From Alphaproteobacteria bacterium (GTDB taxonomy: Bacteria; Pseudomonadota; Alphaproteobacteria; Sphingomonadales; Emcibacteraceae): a stretch of 64,000 nucleotides of DNA. A model generated the notes under the pieces. That model had not been told where the DNA came from. It ran no database searches and saw only the letters and a list, made by a program, of their open reading frames with translations. Both the position numbers and the translations under genes were made by a program. The number at the start of each line of letters is the position of its first letter. Position 1 is the first letter of the stretch. The DNA lies in NCBI GenBank assembly GCA_020446675.1, contig JAGREE010000021.1:62001-126000 (forward strand), read 5' to 3'. Positions 63,920 to 64,000 of this stretch are shown here, piece after piece.

Positions 63920-64000
63920 TCAGACAATTGACGCACGTGCCACGACGGTGTCTCCTGAGGCTCGCCAGTACGGGTAACGACGTATATGTCCTTTATTAAT
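63920..64000 (-). CDS. Possible C-terminal fragment of a gene entering from the right edge
   Basis: On the minus strand the frame is open from the window edge to a TGA at 63920-63922, giving 26 residues (GHIRRYPYWRASGDTVVARA within it). The local GC content is visibly higher than in the flanking spacer, as coding DNA would be. A TTGACA-N17-TATGCA promoter-like match on the plus strand (63886-63914) lies just outside it. Too short to assign. Confidence 0.35.
   Translation of the reverse strand: MNKGHIRRYPYWRASGDTVVARASIV

Noticed and set aside
1-64000. tRNA, rRNA, CRISPR arrays, insertion sequences and prophage genes
   Set aside because: I looked in every spacer and for transposase or integrase motifs in the translated frames and found none. 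Spacers are short and AT-rich.

Overview
This 64 kb window is bacterial chromosome with moderate to low GC and very tight packing, in which nearly every base is coding. I read it as an alphaproteobacterium, probably marine, perhaps near Emcibacterales/Kordiimonadales. The reasons are the acyl-CoA ligase / HDAC-like / xseB / ispA / dxs / tlyA gene order, the pdxH / dnaJ-like / fabI / aroC neighbourhood, a 17-kDa-antigen-type lipoprotein, and a GTTC-N7-GTTC LexA box, which is the alphaproteobacterial form. The order-level placement is inference. No rRNA, tRNA, CRISPR, IS element or prophage was seen.

Layout. 1-0.5 kb: a partial gene at the left edge and a small membrane ORF. 0.5-3 kb (minus): a glycolate/D-lactate/D-2-hydroxyglutarate dehydrogenase-type flavoenzyme and tRNA-t6A synthase Sua5. 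3-10.8 kb (plus): one operon holding acyl-CoA ligase, HDAC-like amidohydrolase, xseB, ispA, dxs, tlyA and a 23S/tRNA m5U-type methyltransferase. 11 kb: an unrecognised 155-aa gene behind a textbook sigma-54 promoter. 11.5-16.8 kb (minus): YiiX-type hydrolase, aroC, fabI, BrkB-like protein, DnaJ-like protein and lipoprotein. 16.8-19.5 kb (plus): pdxH, cation efflux, ArsC/Spx-like protein and SDR. 19.5-23.7 kb (minus): EamA transporter, nadC-nadA and an SOS-controlled Y-family polymerase. 23.9-31.8 kb (plus): ThrE-type exporter, a small unknown, two tandem NhaC-family antiporters with matching inverted repeats upstream, cysteine synthase, M20 carbamoylase-type hydrolase and MarR regulator. 31.8-38.6 kb (minus): aminotransferase, patatin with an outer-membrane barrel, lipoprotein amidohydrolase and gamma-glutamyltransferase. 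38.7-48.1 kb (minus): three tandem ~800-aa FtsX/MacB-type permeases, one ATPase and one HlyD-type adaptor. 48.3-51.1 kb (plus): NtrC-type response regulator and NtrY-like kinase. 51.1-56 kb: an osmolyte-type ABC transporter split around an Lrp regulator, ornithine cyclodeaminase and a CtlX-type guanidino-group hydrolase. 56-58.1 kb (minus): CvfB-like RNA-binding protein and a reductive-dehalogenase-family protein. 58.2-63.8 kb: YkvI-like transporter, DadA-like oxidase, NSS transporter and a lipoprotein sulfatase.

The most striking regulatory structure is at 48.14-48.32 kb. The transporter operon has a perfect -24/-12 sigma-54 promoter. Three evenly arranged TGTTC-N6-GAACA dyads lie 70-120 bp upstream of its predicted start, directly in front of the divergent gene for a sigma-54-type response regulator. 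The sequence therefore predicts both the regulator, its sites and its target operon. Other items worth attention are the covarying inverted repeats at both nhaC copies, the reductive-dehalogenase-like protein with no Tat signal and no anchor partner, the arginine/citrulline/ornithine locus with its own transporter, and the orphan sigma-54-driven gene at 11 kb.
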